From: Centropus unirufus
Lineage: Eukaryota > Chordata > Aves > Cuculiformes > Centropidae
Assembly: GCA_013397695.1 (NCBI GenBank)
Contig: VYZI01000105.1
Coordinates: 1,134,735 to 1,198,734 of the forward strand
Direction of reading: 5' to 3'
DNA: 64,000 bases
In this document: positions 47,186-58,424 of the stretch, piece by piece
How the letters are laid out: each line of letters begins with the position of its first letter
How positions within the stretch are numbered: the stretch's first letter is position 1
Translations under genes and position numbers: made by a program
The notes under the pieces: generated by a model
Database searches by the model: none
What the model saw: the letters and a program-made list of their open reading frames with translations, nothing else
Told to the model about the DNA's origin: nothing

Positions 47186-48813
47186 CTTTCACCCAATAAT
47201 TTTGTAATTCTAACAAAGAAAGCAATTTTTCATACTATAATTTCTTTCACCCCTTTGTTCCATCTCCTGCTGCTTGCCACACATAATGTGGTTCATTTTA
47301 TGGTGCCTTTGTTTCTTTGCCCCACACTTCTGTGTTTGAGGCTCTCAGCAGAAAGGCTGTACTTGTTCTGGCCACAGAATAATCATACTACCAAATATTG
47401 ATCCCCCTTCTTCCTTTACAATCCCACATTCCAAAGTGTCTTCAGCTCTGAGCTGGGTCCTGTCAGTACATGGATTCCCCTTGCTCATTGGCTGCTTGGC
47501 TGGAGACTGTGTGTCATGGGAAAGAGGAGGACATCTAAAAGATGTGGCGTTGTGACCATTGGAAAATGCACCAAGATCTTTCCAGTCCTATTTTGGAGAT
47601 CAAAGTGGCCTTGCAGGGTCATCTGAAGTGGGGATTCCTATATGGGATTCTTTTACATGGTGGAAGATCCCATGTCCCTTATGCCAACAGCTGGGACCTT
47701 TTGACTCAGATTTTTTAAAGACAGAATCTCAGAGGATTTATCCTAATTAAAGTAAAGCCTTCCAGGGTGGGTGGTCTTGCTACACTCATGCCATTGGAAA
47801 AAGCAAGTTGAGATAATGTAGTCAATGTGTGATCACCACATAGGAAATCTACAGCTATTGTTGGAGAGATATTTGATAGGCTGTTGTGAGTCCATTTTGA
47901 TTTGTATTGGTAGAGAGAAATTGTGGAAATGGAAAGTGGGATGCTTATCTCTGCTTCTGTACAAAGCTGGCATTGTCTCTCCTCTGAGTGGTGTAATGTC
48001 AGATTTCTAGCCCCTACACATAGAAAACTTGGTGAAGGAACATCAGTTAGAGGTGCCTGTAAGACCAACTCTAGTGGATCAACCTGCCCATCATCCCAGC
48101 TATCCTGCCTATGACAGCTGGTACTTATGAGCGCTTAGACTAAGAATATAAAATGAGAGGTATAAACAGGTAATTTCTTACATTTTCTGGGTTGGAATAC
48201 ATCTGACTAAACAAACATCTTTGTCAAAACATATAGGGAATAAATTGAGCCAGTAAATGGAGAGCTAGTCTACAGAGACAGTGAAGTTCAGGACATGATT
48301 CATCTGATCCTGATCCTTATAAAAAAGGTTAGGTGACTCACTCTTTCAAAATGCCCATATCTCTCCATTAATTATAAAGACAACCTGCTTTGACATGTGC
48401 AGCCTCACTTCTGTAGACTTCTGTAGACTAGCTACATGGCCTGAAACACACTCAAGCTGGTTGGTTACTTACTGAAGCTGGAGAAGTGCAGAGGGATTAT
48501 TTCCCTCTTAGATATGCAAGTGGTAGATGATATGTGGGCTAGCACAGCTTCATATGTTTCATCTTCCCGAACACACTTTATTACTTATTTTCCTTCTTAG
48601 GGAACTGGAAACATTTGGGACAAATTTCTCTGATATTTCTGACCACTAGAATACATCGTCCCTCTTGAATGTCTTCTAGATCTTGGATAATCATTGAATC
48701 TGGTTGTTTTAATTTTATGGTTCAGTTCCTTGGGCACAAAATTCCATGTGTGACTGCCACTCTGCCCCAAACATATGGAACTGGATGTTCTCTCTCTTCA
48801 TTTTTGTTTTGTT
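47186..48813. other. Spacer with no recognised content
   Basis: No gene recognised. Minus-strand frame 47715-48068 (117 codons) lacks any known domain. A small CTTCTGTAGA direct repeat lies near 48410. Confidence 0.5.
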
Positions 48814-49038
48814 TTGCTAAGTCAGGAAGAACCTGATTAAGGAAGATGAAATTGACCTTGATAGCTTTACAGCAATGAAGGAAGTGGATGCAGAAGATTG
48901 TAAACAAGTTTGAGGAAGCAGTTAACCAATCAACAGGATGTAGAAAAGAATACTGATGTTGACAACTAGCTACCAATCACTATAAAGAAAAACAAAACTT
49001 TAGCCAATGGATAAATGTACATGACCACTAAGGAAGGT

Positions 49039-49045
49039 TATAAAA
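49039..49045 (+). promoter_or_regulatory. TATA-like box of the solo LTR
   Basis: TATAAAA preceded by GGT and lying about 30 bp downstream of the last CCAAT motif (49004-49008). Position relative to the poly(A) signals fits a short R region. Confidence 0.6.
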
Positions 49046-49067
49046 AGTCTCTCTGTAAAGTTGCTGC

Positions 49068-49124
49068 GTCACTAATAAAGAAAATGGTCACTAATAAAGA
49101 AATTAGTCACTAATAAAAAAATTG
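49068..49124 (+). repeat. Three 19-bp tandem copies, each with AATAAA
   Basis: Units at 49068-49086, 49087-49105 and 49106-49124 all begin GTCACTAATAAA and are exactly 19 bp. Each carries one poly(A) signal, so the LTR has a triplicated signal region. Confidence 0.95.
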
Positions 49125-49164
49125 CCTCAAAAAGCCATTTGTTGAGTCTGTCCCAACCGCAACA

Positions 49165-49739
49165 TTGCTATCTGGGGTTTTGGTTTTGATTTGATTTGGT
49201 TTGGGTTTTTTTTCCTAGATGAATGAATTTTGCAATCATGCCATTTTTTGGGATGCAGAGGTTTGGGAAACTGGAAATCTCAATAAAATTATAAGATTAC
49301 TACCATTCTGGAATTAAATCTTAGCAGAACACTTTTATATATATACTTGACATCAAGCCTGTCTTTGAGATTTCGATTCTGAGTATATCCAGCTGAGCTG
49401 TGAAATCTCCAAAACTGTACATTTCACAACATTGTTGCAAATACATTCCAATGTTTGTCAATCCTTACGGTGAGGATTTTTTTTTGTAATATGTAATTAA
49501 TATCCTATTGTTTCAACACATTCTTTTGTTATGAACTTTGGAGAAAAGTCTGGTCTCATCTATGCTGTAGCTGAAGACAGCTATATTCCTTTCATCTTTT
49601 TCATGTTGAACAAAACCAGCTATCCCAGCCTCTCCCTGTGTCATGACAAATATGCACATCTTTCACTGGGAAGTCCCCCACTAGACATAGCAAAGCAGAT
49701 GTGATTTACTGAATTAAAGAATCCAACTGACCACATGTG
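49165..49739. other. Spacer with no recognised content
   Basis: G/T-rich at its start (near 49180-49215), then AT-rich. No gene recognised. Confidence 0.55.
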
Positions 49740-50115
49740 GTTTTCCTAGACCTACTGACATTTGAGCCCAGTGTCCCTGTCAATTTTCTACCCGCATCTT
49801 AGTCCATTTATCTAGTCCATATATATCCAATACATCTACAAGGTTTTTCTGGGAGGCTGTTGAAAAACTTGCTAAAGTCAAGGTAAACAATACCTACTTC
49901 TCCCTGTTTCCTTGGAGCTAGATCTATCTCCATAGAAGGCAATCATGTCAGTCGTACATTACGTGCTCTGGATAATTTAATTCTGGCTGTTCTCAGACAC
50001 TTATCTTTCCCGTTTCCATAGTTTCCAGAAGTCTTTCTCTGTAGCCTTTCTGGAGACTGAGGGTACAACATCTGGCCTGTAGCTTCCTGGATTCTCCCTT
50101 TTGTCTCTCATTAAG
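49740..50115 (-). mobile_element. Old CR1 LINE copy, reverse transcriptase region
   Basis: Inverted block order CAATTTTCTACCCGCATCTT, GTCCATTTATCTAGTCCATA, AACTTGCTAAAGTCAAGGTA, CCATAGAAGGCAATCATGTC and CATCTGGCCTGTAGCTTCCT matches CR1 ORF2 from NWLDG through SKAFDTV and KVTRLV to NYRPVSL. It has lost both ends. A younger plus-strand CR1 starts about 120 bp to its right. Confidence 0.75.
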
Positions 50116-50288
50116 CTGGTTGTGAATTTTTCCTTTATGCAAATATCAGAAAATATGTTGATTGCCTTGAACTTAAATATCTGCAAGAGTGTGGCCTTGC
50201 CATGACATTGGTGAAGTTCCTTAGCATCTTGATTTGATAGAATGAGAGGAAATAGCCTCAGGTCGAACCAGGAAAGGTTTAGACTCAA
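50001..50288 (-). pseudogene. CR1 ORF2 remnant around the NYRPVSL block
   Basis: Within this 95-codon frame the stretch KRENPGSYRPDVVPSVSRKA corresponds to the CR1 block KEDPGNYRPVSLTSVPGKVM of the reverse transcriptase. Only the part up to about 50115 belongs to the old copy; the first third of the frame reads antisense through the neighbouring plus-strand CR1 and has no meaning. It is a relic, not a gene. Confidence 0.65.
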
Positions 50289-50501
50289 TATTAAGAAATA
50301 TTATTTCACCAAAAGGGTTGTCCAGCACTGGAAGAGGCTGCCCAGGTTGTATGATTGAGTCACCATCGCTTCAGGTATTTAAAAGACCTGTATATGTGGT
50401 GCTTAGGGACATGGTTTAGTGCTGAACTTGGCAGGGTTAGGTTTATGGTTGGTCTCAATGATACTAAAGGGCTATTCCAACCTAAACTAATTTGTGATTC
50501 T
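50233..50501 (+). mobile_element. CR1 LINE 3'-end fragment
   Basis: AGAATGAGAGGAAATAGCCT, CAGGTCGAACCAGGAAAGGT, GTCCAGCACTGGAAGAGGCT and GACATGGTTTAGTGCTGAAC, then CTATTCCAACCTAAACTAAT and a decayed GATTCTTT tail. It is of the GGTTTAGT type and lies convergent with the old copy at 49740. Confidence 0.92.
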
Positions 50502-51519
50502 TTGTCTTTCCTATTTGCCTAAGTGGCATCAAATTCTGTATCCTCTACGAAGTGTACAGGAGTGTGGGAGGTTTAATGGTATAACTTTGAGTAAATTCAA
50601 AGCTAAGAAGAACATGGATTAGAGAGGTTTTAGCACCCAGTATATATAGGATAGAAGATGAAAGGACAGTTGCCCTAGCTGGTACCTTCTTTTCTCTTTT
50701 CCTAGCGAAGTTCCTCCTGAATTTGCTGTGATTGATAAAATGAATGTCCTGCATGAAAAACAAAACAAACCAAATATCCAAGCCAAAAAAAAACCAACAA
50801 ACCCCAAACCAAGTAAAAAACCTAAATTCTCCATTTTATGAAATAAATAAATAAAGGCTGTAAAATTAAAGAGATAAGATTGTCATTGTGGAAGATATAT
50901 TGCCTGCAAGTGAGGAATGAGCTGCTCCATGAGTAAGCTTAAACACTGCAGCTACATTTCACTCTTCCCCGCGAATGCTCCAGAGAGCAGAGCCAAGGCA
51001 GGATGGCAGGATCAGCATGTAAATGAAAAATTTGCCAGCTGTGTGAGACCCAAGGAGCAGAACTGTAAAAAGGAAAAAAAAAAAACCAAAACAATAAGAA
51101 AATCCTAGGCTGTTTTGGTGTGTGACTATTGCAATATCACCTGATTGGGCCAGTTACTGTGTCCCAGTGTGGACCCTTGAATGGGGGAGGATTTCTGAAA
51201 GGCAATAGCTTCGCCTTGCTACATACCTGGGGATGGATTTCATCTGCTGACAGGGAACCAAAACATCCTTTGGGCTAGTATTTCTTCTGGTGGAAATGTA
51301 CATGGCTTCAGTGAACTCATGGGGAAGGTGCTTTATGGAAAATGTGATTCTGGCCTCTCATGTTTTGATTTTATCCAAATATGAGGGAATCCTTTGGATT
51401 ACAGGTGAGTAAACAGAGGTACAGGTGTGGAAGCAACAGCTGTAGCTATCCCTGTAAGTGATTTTTGTCAGTCCAGGTAATTTTGCCCACAAAAAATTCC
51501 TTCTGAGGGCAAAAGAAGA
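50502..51519. other. Spacer with no recognised content
   Basis: AT-rich, with A runs near 50786 and 51070. No gene recognised. Confidence 0.55.
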
Positions 51520-51964
51520 TTGTGAACAAGTTGGGGCTAGAAGTGTACTCACCATTCAGAGTGACCTTGACAGGCTTGACATGTGGGTCTGTGCTAACCT
51601 TATGAAATTTGACAAGGTCAAATTCAATGTTCTGCACATGGGTCAGGGATATCCCAAGCAAAAATACAGGCTGGGCAGCACATGGATTGAAGAGCGCTTA
51701 GGGGAGCTAGAGAAGCTCAACATAAGCCAGTAATGTGTACTTGCAGCCCAGAAAGCCAATCGTATCTTGGGCTGCATTAAAAGAAGTGTGACCAGAAGGT
51801 TGGAGGAGGGGATTCTCCCCCTTTACTCCACTCTTGTGAGATTTCACCTGGAGTCCTGCGTGCAGCTCTGGAGTCTTCAGCACAGGAAGGACATGGATAT
51901 ATTCAATCAGGTGCAGAGAGGGGTCGCAAAGATGAGCAGAGGACTGGAGCAACTCCTTTGTTAG
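51458..51964 (+). pseudogene. CR1 ORF2 remnant split over two frames
   Basis: The frame 51458-51733 reads SDLDRLDMWVCANLMKFDKV at residues 35-54 and QKYRLGSTWIE near 68-78, the CR1 thumb region, and stops at 51731. The frame 51767-51964 resumes with GCIKRSV, EGILPLYSTLVRFHLESCVQ and VQRGVAKM, then stops at 51962. Family members would run on for about 150 more codons. About 20 residues before the CR1 similarity in the first frame are not CR1. Confidence 0.88.
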
Positions 51965-52370
51965 GAAAGGCTGAGACAGGCTTCTTTAGCCTAGAGAAGA
52001 GAAGGTTCCGGGGAGAACTTTTAGCAGCCTTCCGAAACCAAAAGGGGGCTATAGGAAACCTGAAGGGAGAGGCTCTTTATCAGGCTGTGCAGTAGCAGGA
52101 CGAATGGTAATAGTTTTAAGCTTAAAGAAGAGAGATTTCATTATGTATTAGAAAGAAAATTTTTCCTGTGAGTGTGGTGAGGCACAAGCACAGGTTGCCC
52201 AGAGAAGCAGTGGATGCCCCACTTTGGAGGTGTTCAAGGCCAGACTGGATAAAGCTATGAGCAACCAGATTCACTGGAAGATGTCTTTGCCCATGTCATG
52301 TGGGTTGGCACTGGATGGTCTTTATGGCCCCCTCCAGCCCAAACCATTATAAGATTATATGATTTTACGA
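51520..52370 (+). mobile_element. CR1 LINE fragment, about 850 bp, longest of the younger set
   Basis: Plus-strand CR1 reaching from the end of the reverse transcriptase domain to the 3' end. Landmarks are GACCTTGACAGGCTTGACAT, GCAGCCCAGAAAGCCAATCG, TTACTCCACTCTTGTGAGAT, TGGAGTCCTGCGTGCAGCTC, GGTGAGGCACAAGCACAGGT and CTCCAGCCCAAACCATTATA. The tail octamers are mutated (AGATTATATG, ATTTTACG). Confidence 0.95.
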
Positions 52371-52391
52371 TAAATGCCCTGGAGACATTCA

Positions 52392-52570
52392 GGATCACAG
52401 AATAAAAGAATCGCAGAATTACTAGGTCAGAAAAGACCTCTGAGATCATTGAGTCCAGCCATACCTTCTACCACAAAACCATGCCCCTAAGCACCTCTTC
52501 CATCCATCTTTTAAATACAACCAGGGATGGTGATTCCATCAACTCCCTGGGCAGCCTGTTCCAAGGCTAA
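52392..52570 (-). mobile_element. CR1 3'-end fragment of a third 3' UTR type
   Basis: ATCGCAGAATTACTAGGTCA, GAAAAGACCTCTGAGATCAT, TGAGTCCAGCCATACCTTCT, CCATGCCCCTAAGCACCTCT and CTCCCTGGGCAGCCTGTTCC identify an inverted CR1 3' end whose UTR (CCATACC, CCCTAAGCACC) resembles the inner copy at 63715. It lies tail to tail with the CR1 ending at 52370, 21 bp away. Confidence 0.93.
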
Positions 52571-54345
52571 TGTTCTTAGGATGCTAATCTAAAACTATGA
52601 AGACATGCTCAAGGTGCTTTTGAGCCAGGTTTTATGCATGACTTGAATCTATCTTCTGTATCCCCTCTATTAAACTTACCACTCACCCTCACCATGAGAA
52701 TGCATGGGTAAAGTTCATCAGGAGCGCTTGTACTCATGAAGCCATAGATTTGTCAAGACGGAGATGTCCAGTAGAAATCACAGAAAGAGTAATCCAAGGA
52801 ATAATGAACTTAAGTGATGGAGGACCTGGTTTGGGCGCTAGGGCACCTGGACCTTCCTCTAATCGGAACATTAACTATGTGTGTAGCATTACATACATAT
52901 ACAGCCCCTGTGGAACACTGCATCCCACATTTCACTGAAAAAACAATAATTTATGGTCTATAGGCACTCAGGAGCCACTGTGAACTACTCAAAAAAATAG
53001 CTCTTCTGCTGACATAACTTTCTCTGCAAGACATCCATGCAGTTTTGGATTGTGAACACCATCCCTAGTACCTCCATTTTTTTCCACATTGAAACATCTA
53101 ACCCCTGCTCAGTGTTGGTTTTGTGACAAAATCCTACCATGGTGAGCATATCCCTGGAGGGATTTTTTTTGCCTCTTCTGGAGTCTTCAAAACTCTGTGC
53201 TTGCTCACCTCTCCCCACTCATTTCTGAAGCTGAGAACTTCAGGTTATCTTTCCAGCGTCTTTCAAAATGAACAGCGCAGAAGTGTCATTTAATTAACAA
53301 CTTGCCACCATCAGCAAGAGTTAGTTTTAGCACAGACCAATTCATTTTGGAATTGGATATTTCCGTTACAAATAAGGCAGCAGTGAGTGTGATCTACAGC
53401 ACTTGTAAATTTTACTGGTAATAATTTTTAGTATTCTTTGAAAATCAATTCCAAATTCTATTAGTTTACTCCCTTCTTCCCCCTCCCCCACCATTCAAAT
53501 TAGATCATGGTACTTGTAATAGTTTTCATCCATTACCTGAATAATTCCAATTATCATTTCACATTTCTTTAATGACCTTTAATTTTACAGCTTTTCTTTT
53601 ACCGCCATGGATAGAGACATTGCCATGGCAAGTTAAGTGAGAAAGTGAACACTAAGGAAGATCTCAAGTCTACCTAACTGTAGGCAAACCCCGCTTTTCC
53701 AGTGGCCTCTATTCAATTACCTCTATCTATCTTTCTCTCCCATATTTCTGTCTGGTCTTGACAATGACTTTTTCATGCAGGTGCATGGGGAGTTTGCAGG
53801 TGAAGGCCATTGTCAGGAGGAAGGATATTGGGCAAAGAGTGTTCCACCTGCTCTGCTTTCTCACAACAGGAAACCAGCCATGCATGAAGAATGATAATTA
53901 CCTGTTGTAAATCAAGAAAAGTTAGTTTGATATACTGAATTTTTATTACCCCTCTCTCTGCATTTCCTCCTCCGTCCTACACACCCCCCTACTTTGGGCA
54001 GTACTAATATTTGTACATATGTATATGGAGACAGAATCAGAAAAATAATTTTTAGTAGAATTGCAGGAAATAGGTTAAGGTTGTTATTTTTTACATGGTG
54101 CATCCAAGACCAGAGATGAGATGTGGACTGCACTTCTGCTTTTCAGACAGGAGTAACCCAGAGCATTTCTAGTCTGGACAAGTAGCACAAAGGGTATAAG
54201 TTTACACCTCTTAGGCAAACAGAAACTAAGGCAAAGAGAGTTTTTAATATATTAAACTGTGACTACAAAGGGAATTGGTGTCACAGCCAACAAGCTGATT
54301 CACATCTTTTTACTCTTATCAGGGTCTTCAATGACAAGAACATTA
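52571..54345. other. Spacer with no recognised content
   Basis: Mostly AT-rich. Short frames only. A C-rich patch lies near 53475-53495. Confidence 0.55.
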
Positions 54346-54893
54346 TGGAATCATAGAATTGTAGAATGATTTGGGTTTGAAGGGACCATGAAAGTCATCT
54401 AGTCCCAACCTCTGTAGTGAGCAGGGACATCTTCACCTAGAAGTCAGGTTGCTCAGAGCCCCACCCAACCTGACCTTTAAAGTTTCCAAGGATAGGGCAT
54501 CAAACACCCCTCTGGGCAACCTTTTATCACTACCCTCAGCATGAAAACTTGGTTCATAATACCTGGTCTAAACTTCTCTTTTAGTTTAAAGTCATTACTT
54601 ATTGCCCTCTTTCCACAGGCTCTGCTAAAATGTTTTTCCCCATCTTTCTTATAACCTCCCTTTGACTAGTGGAAGACTGAAATAAGGTCTCCTCAGAGTC
54701 TTTTCTTCTCCAAGCTGAACAACTCCAACTCCCAGCTTCTCTTCATAGGATAGGTGTTCCAGGCGTTTAATCATTTTTGTGGCCTCCTTGGGGCCTGCTC
54801 CAACAAGTCCATGTCTTCCCTGAGCTGAGGACTCCAGAGCTGGATGCAGTGTTCCAGGTGTGGTCTCACCAGAGCAGAGAAGTGGGGCAGTTA
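54346..54893 (-). mobile_element. CR1 LINE fragment, about 550 bp
   Basis: Inverted CR1. GAATCATAGAATTGTAGAAT, TCATCTAGTCCCAACCTCTG, CAGGTTGCTCAGAGCCCCAC, CCTCTGGGCAACCTTTTATC, CTTCTCCAAGCTGAACAACT and CCAGAGCTGGATGCAGTGTT in the expected order. The ORF2 frame is broken several times. Confidence 0.95.
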
Positions 54894-57800
54894 TTAAATT
54901 ATTAAAGACCATTCCAAAACCTATTTAAAATATAGCCAATTGAATCCACATTAACAACCATTTGAACAACAGATGCTAACAAAATTTGAAAAATCTAGCT
55001 TCTGTTTGTGGGGAAACTTCTACCTTGTCCTTTGCCAAAGTCCAGCCTTATTCCAGTCTGGCACACTTCTGTGATATCAATGATTTTTCAAAAGGTGAAC
55101 TACTGAATAGAATGATAATGCCTGTACCTGACTACACTATTTTTATTTATTTACTTACTTTGTCTATATATTTAAGATAACAGACTGGAAAGTTTTGTTG
55201 TATTTGTTTTTCCTGAGGGAATGTGTCTCATTGGTTCCTACTCTTCTTCAACATCACTGAACATTTATTTTCAAAGTCTGGAGCTCCTCTCTTCCAAATC
55301 CACCCACAACTGTAGTCTAGAGCCTACCCCTAGAACTAAAATTATTTTTTTGGAAGTCTCCAATGACCTTTCTCAAGCCAAAGTGAAGACTCAACACTGC
55401 ACCTTACTTTTCACTTATCATGGGCCTGTATTATCCTCTTTTCATTTCCATGAAAATGGAAATGTGTCTTCTACTCTCTCATGGCTCTTGTGAAGGATTT
55501 TCCACATCTTCCAGCTGGCTGAGGATTTCCACCAGCTTGTAGCATTGCTACTGTCATCTGTCATTTCAATAGCCATCCCTGTGTAGCTGTTTCAAGAACT
55601 TCTCTTTCATCAGATGGTCTCCTACGGTGGGGTTAATCTTGTCTGATTTTATACAAGAGACACTTTAGCATCTGAGCTATTAATGAAAATGCTTTTTGTA
55701 GTCAATGAGAATAAACAGGTACTTATAGGACACAGTTCTTCAGGAGTACTCCAGAGGTCTCTCTGAGGAGGAGATGGAAAACACTGAAAAATACTTGAGT
55801 CTCTCCATCAGCTATGGGGATTATCAATGCTTAACTGAGGGGAGAGAAGCCTGTACTCCAGATATCTCAAGTTAAATTTTAAAGCTTCTATAAAAACTGG
55901 TATAACATGCTATCTCCCTCTGACATCTCTTTCTGGTCAACCTCAAATCAGCATAATATAACCAACAGAAAGCTTTTAATCTCTATCAGCCACAACCCTC
56001 CTCATTCATTGTTTTTTAATGACAGGTATCAATACCTATCTTATCATCCTGGAACATAATCATCCTGAAAAAAATCATTCTGGAACATAAGCAGCAGCAT
56101 CAGATTGGACCCTTCAGGTCCTCTTACAATAACATCTAAGTTCTCCTGTAGAGCACCTGTTTCATTATACCATATTGTACTTCCCTGTAAGTCCCACAAT
56201 GTAGGAAAGACTGTGACATGACTTTTTTCCTCACTCTTTTTGCTGGTCACTTATGAGGACATAAAGATGATATAACCATGCTTGAAATAATAAGACAATA
56301 TTGAAATATAGAGAAGAGGTATTAAGGAGTTCAGAAGAACCTGACCAGTGTCATGGGTTGTTAGATGAGGTACAGCACTGACCACTTGTGTTAGACCATC
56401 TCTGTATCTGAGCTGGACATCTCTATAATGCCTTCCTATTATTTTTGTTTCTTCATAGTACTTTTACATGCACTGGACATGTTGCAATTTATTCACAGAG
56501 AACACCCATAAATTTTCGTGAGCGCTGATTCGGCTATTACTACTGTTCTTCATGAAATATTTCCACACCTTCTGTTGCTCTTTGAAGCAAAATGATTGAC
56601 AGTACCTTTTGTCTGCCTGTAAACAAAACTGTGTTGCTTCCTTCTCCTTTCTGAACACCCTGTGTAAGTAAAAAGAAAAGTAATGTAAAGTATAAAAAGG
56701 ATACAGAAATGTACCTTTAACCTTTCAATCAATACCACGTCAATTTTTGTAGACAGGAAATTTTATATGATAATAAATAGGGGACTGGAATGCAGAGCCA
56801 TGGTTAGGCTAGAAGACACACCCAGTTGCTTGATCACAGCACTGTGTTGGATTTTAAGGTTCACCTGTTTTCTTGCGTGGTTTTCAGTTGACAAAGAGAG
56901 TGCAGCATGGATTATCTCTGTCTTCTTTTGAATGAGGGGCAGGCAGGAACCCATCTAAGATGCCAGGTTTTCAACGTAGAGAGAATAATTCCCTCACAGT
57001 GATGTATTTGACCAAAAAAATATATCCAAATATCCAAATGCTCATATATCAGCACAAACCAGTTAGAAAGTCAGAAAGCCAGGCCCTAGGCAATACAGAC
57101 CTGAAGCTGCATTCTTGGTTCCTGATGCCTCCCTGTCTCACAGGTCTCCACATGCCTTGTTTCATTTTCTTGTATAGAAAAGTCAGTCTATTTCCCCTTC
57201 ACTCCTTCCTTCAGCTCTGCTGGCCATGTGAAATTGCTTTTAGAGTTTGCTGTGGGGTGAAAATGCTTTGCAGCTTCGTAAAACCGGCATGGAGCAAACC
57301 ACAGAGAGTTTAAAGGAACAAAAAACGAGAGCAAACAAACCCATTTTCACATTTGCTGCTAAGTATCTTCCAGCCTCCAGCCTTGTTATTCTTCCTCTAG
57401 AATTAGAAAAACCTGTTAGCAGAAAGTCTGCTAGCTCTTTGACAGTAAATAGCATATTATTTAGATCAATATGGCAATTCTCTTCTCCCCTTAATAATAC
57501 CACTTTGCATTTATATAGTAGTTATATATATTTATATATATATTTCTGCAGTAGATAGCTACACTGAGTTTTTCAGGAAGCTCTGAAAGAAGGTAAAAGC
57601 TGTGTTCAACAGTACTTATATTCAGTGATCATGTGGATCTCTGATCTCAAACCTGCAGCTAACAGGTCTGCAAAGAACCCAACTGTCAAGAGAAGCAGAA
57701 GGAGCACTTATATGCCCCTTCAAATATAAAACAGCCAGAGGTAATAGAATTTACGTCCCAAATCAATGATCCACAGGATAAAAAAAAAAAAAAAAAAGAA

Positions 57801-58052
57801 AAGAAGGAAAACCAAACCACTTGTATGCCAATAAATGTAGAAAGACTAAAAATAGTTTCTGTAGGACTATTTGCAAAACCAATATACATTTAGAGGGGTG
57901 AGAAATAAAAAGAAAGGGAAAGGACAGGGAGGAATGAAGAATGACAGAAAGAATGCACCAGAATAGCAGAAAGAGGCAGACAGCGCTGAGCACAAAGCTC
58001 CCTGAAAACCCTACTTTGGCTCTCAGGAGTGAACAAATTGTCTTTAACCAGG
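54894..58052. other. Spacer with A18 run and AT-rich patch
   Basis: No gene recognised. AT dinucleotide-rich sequence lies at about 57518-57545 and an A18 run at 57780-57797. The 117-codon plus-strand frame 56960-57313 has no known domain. Confidence 0.5.
57780..57797. repeat. Poly(A) run, 18 A
   Basis: Eighteen A followed by GAAAAGAAGG. It could be the tail of a plus-strand retroposed sequence, but no body was recognised upstream. Confidence 0.85.
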
Positions 58053-58424
58053 GAATCATAGAACACTTTGAGTTGGAAGGAACCTTAAAGAGGTTCCAAC
58101 CCCCCTGACATGGGCACGGACACCTTTCACTATATCTGATTGCCCAATGCCCCACCCAACCTGGCCTTGAACACCTCCAGCAATGGGACACCCACAGCTC
58201 CCCTGGGCAACCTATGCCAGTGCCTCATCACCCTCACCATAAAAGGAATTCTTCCTAATATCTCATCTAACTCTTCCCTTTTCCAGCTTAAAAACAGTTA
58301 CCCGTCATCCTATTACTGTGCTCCCTGATGAAGAATCACTCCCCAACTTTCTTGTAGGTCCCCTTTAAGTCCTGGAAGTCTGCTCTAAGGTCTCCCCAGA
58401 CCTTACTTCTCCCACATTTGGGAA
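58053..58424 (-). mobile_element. CR1 LINE fragment, about 370 bp
   Basis: Inverted CR1 3' part. GAATCATAGAACACTTTGAG, GGTTCCAACCCCCCTGACAT, CTGGCCTTGAACACCTCCAG, CTCCCCTGGGCAACCTATGC and TGCTCCCTGATGAAGAATCA are seen in family order. Confidence 0.95.

Larger units (their letters stand above)
48819..49164 (+). mobile_element. Probable solo LTR of an endogenous retrovirus
   Basis: About 346 bp flanked by TTGCT at 48814-48818 and at 49165-49169, a plausible target duplication. It holds three CCAAT motifs (48926, 48973, 49004), a TATA-like TATAAAA at 49039, three AATAAA signals at 49074-49117, and an end TTGAGTCTGTCCCAACCGCA then ACA, typical of avian retroviral LTR 3' ends. The left end is AAGTCAGG and not the canonical TG, so it is either mutated or slightly misplaced. 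No primer-binding site or internal region follows, so it is read as a solo LTR. Non-coding. Confidence 0.7.
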
